DNA from: Lentisphaeria bacterium UBA1732
GTDB lineage: Bacteria; Verrucomicrobiota; Lentisphaeria; Victivallales; UBA1829
Direction of reading: 5' to 3'
DNA length: 14,167 nt
Assembly: GCA_002315855.1 (NCBI GenBank)
Contig: DCIG01000074.1
Location: 1-14,167, forward strand
The notes under the pieces are model-generated. The model was not told the origin of the DNA. It saw only the letters and a list, made by a program, of their open reading frames with translations, and searched no databases. This document shows, piece by piece, positions 14,058-14,167 of this stretch. How positions within the stretch are numbered: position 1 is the stretch's first letter; the number at the start of each line of letters is the position of its first letter. A program made the translations under genes and the position numbers.

Positions 14058-14167
14058 TCAGTCCTGTGCAGGATTCTGAGAGGATGCTTCCTGTGAAGGA
14101 ACCGGAGCGGAGGCGGCGGTTTTCGGTTTGGACTGAGCAGAGGCGGCGGTTTTCGGTTTGGACTGAG
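14058..14167 (-). CDS. Lys/Pro/Ala-rich C-terminal tail of unknown protein
   Basis: Only the last 36 codons are inside the window; the TGA stop is at 14060-14058. The reading frame is chosen because it gives a coherent low-complexity tail, QSKPKTAASA twice in tandem and then APVPSQEASSQNPAQD. Lys/Pro/Ala-rich tails of this kind occur on ribosomal, DNA-binding and envelope-linker proteins, so no function can be assigned. The other two minus frames are also open over this short stretch or give less regular sequence, hence moderate confidence. Confidence 0.5.
   Translation of the reverse strand, partial: QSKPKTAASAQSKPKTAASAPVPSQEASSQNPAQD
14111..14167 (-). repeat. 30-bp tandem repeat at right edge
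   Basis: Two copies (14111-14140 and 14141-14167, the second cut by the window end) share AGGCGGCGGTTTTCGGTTTG and GACTGAG without mismatch over the 27 visible bases. As the unit is 30 bp, it preserves frame and encodes QSKPKTAASA. More copies may lie beyond the edge. Confidence 0.85.

Overview
The window reads as a typical bacterial chromosome segment from a Gram-negative, probably anaerobic or gut-type bacterium. Evidence is the two lipoprotein signal peptides (lipoboxes LTAC and LTGC), Shine-Dalgarno motifs (GGAG, AGGAG) before many but not all genes, rho-independent terminators, and an ECF sigma factor beside a very large VIT/von Willebrand protein. That last pairing makes me think of the Planctomycetes-Verrucomicrobia-Lentisphaerae group, but this is a guess from gene style and no marker gene settles it. 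No rRNA, tRNA, CRISPR array, transposase, integrase or phage gene is visible.

Layout. Position 1-283 (minus) is the start of a Gly/Met-rich lipoprotein running off the left edge. After a 445-bp AT-rich divergent spacer, a plus-strand gene (729-2108) encodes a two-span membrane protein with coiled coils and an AIM24-like C-terminal domain. Everything further right is on the minus strand, in units mostly closed by clear terminators: a polar amino-acid ABC transporter (binding protein, permease, ATPase; 4438 down to 2203), a MiaB-family tRNA methylthiotransferase (mtaB, 6019-4691), proA (7476-6187), an exported LIM-like zinc-ribbon protein with a DA1-type HELAH peptidase domain (8866-7817), and a two-gene operon of an ECF sigma factor (13715-13206) followed by a 1302-residue membrane-anchored VIT/vWA/TPR/DUF2135/LysM-like protein (13131-9223). 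The right edge holds the Lys/Pro/Ala-rich tail of another minus-strand gene with a 30-bp tandem repeat.

How the genes may work together. The transporter, proA and mtaB are housekeeping functions. The accessory interest lies in the envelope genes. The sigma factor probably controls a regulon that responds through, or includes, the giant envelope protein, whose 55-residue cytoplasmic tail sits where an anti-sigma domain would normally be. The DA1-like exported peptidase next door and the membrane AIM24-like protein are both bacterial versions of families best known from eukaryotes.

Beyond genes, an 18-bp sequence (consensus CAGRWCWTTTGAAATCAR) recurs at four non-coding places in the window: 538-555, 6045-6062, 8996-9013 and 13163-13180. 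The last copy pairs with a degenerate inverted copy at the end of the sigma gene to form a strong stem-loop between the sigma gene and its partner. This is the most unexplained structure here.
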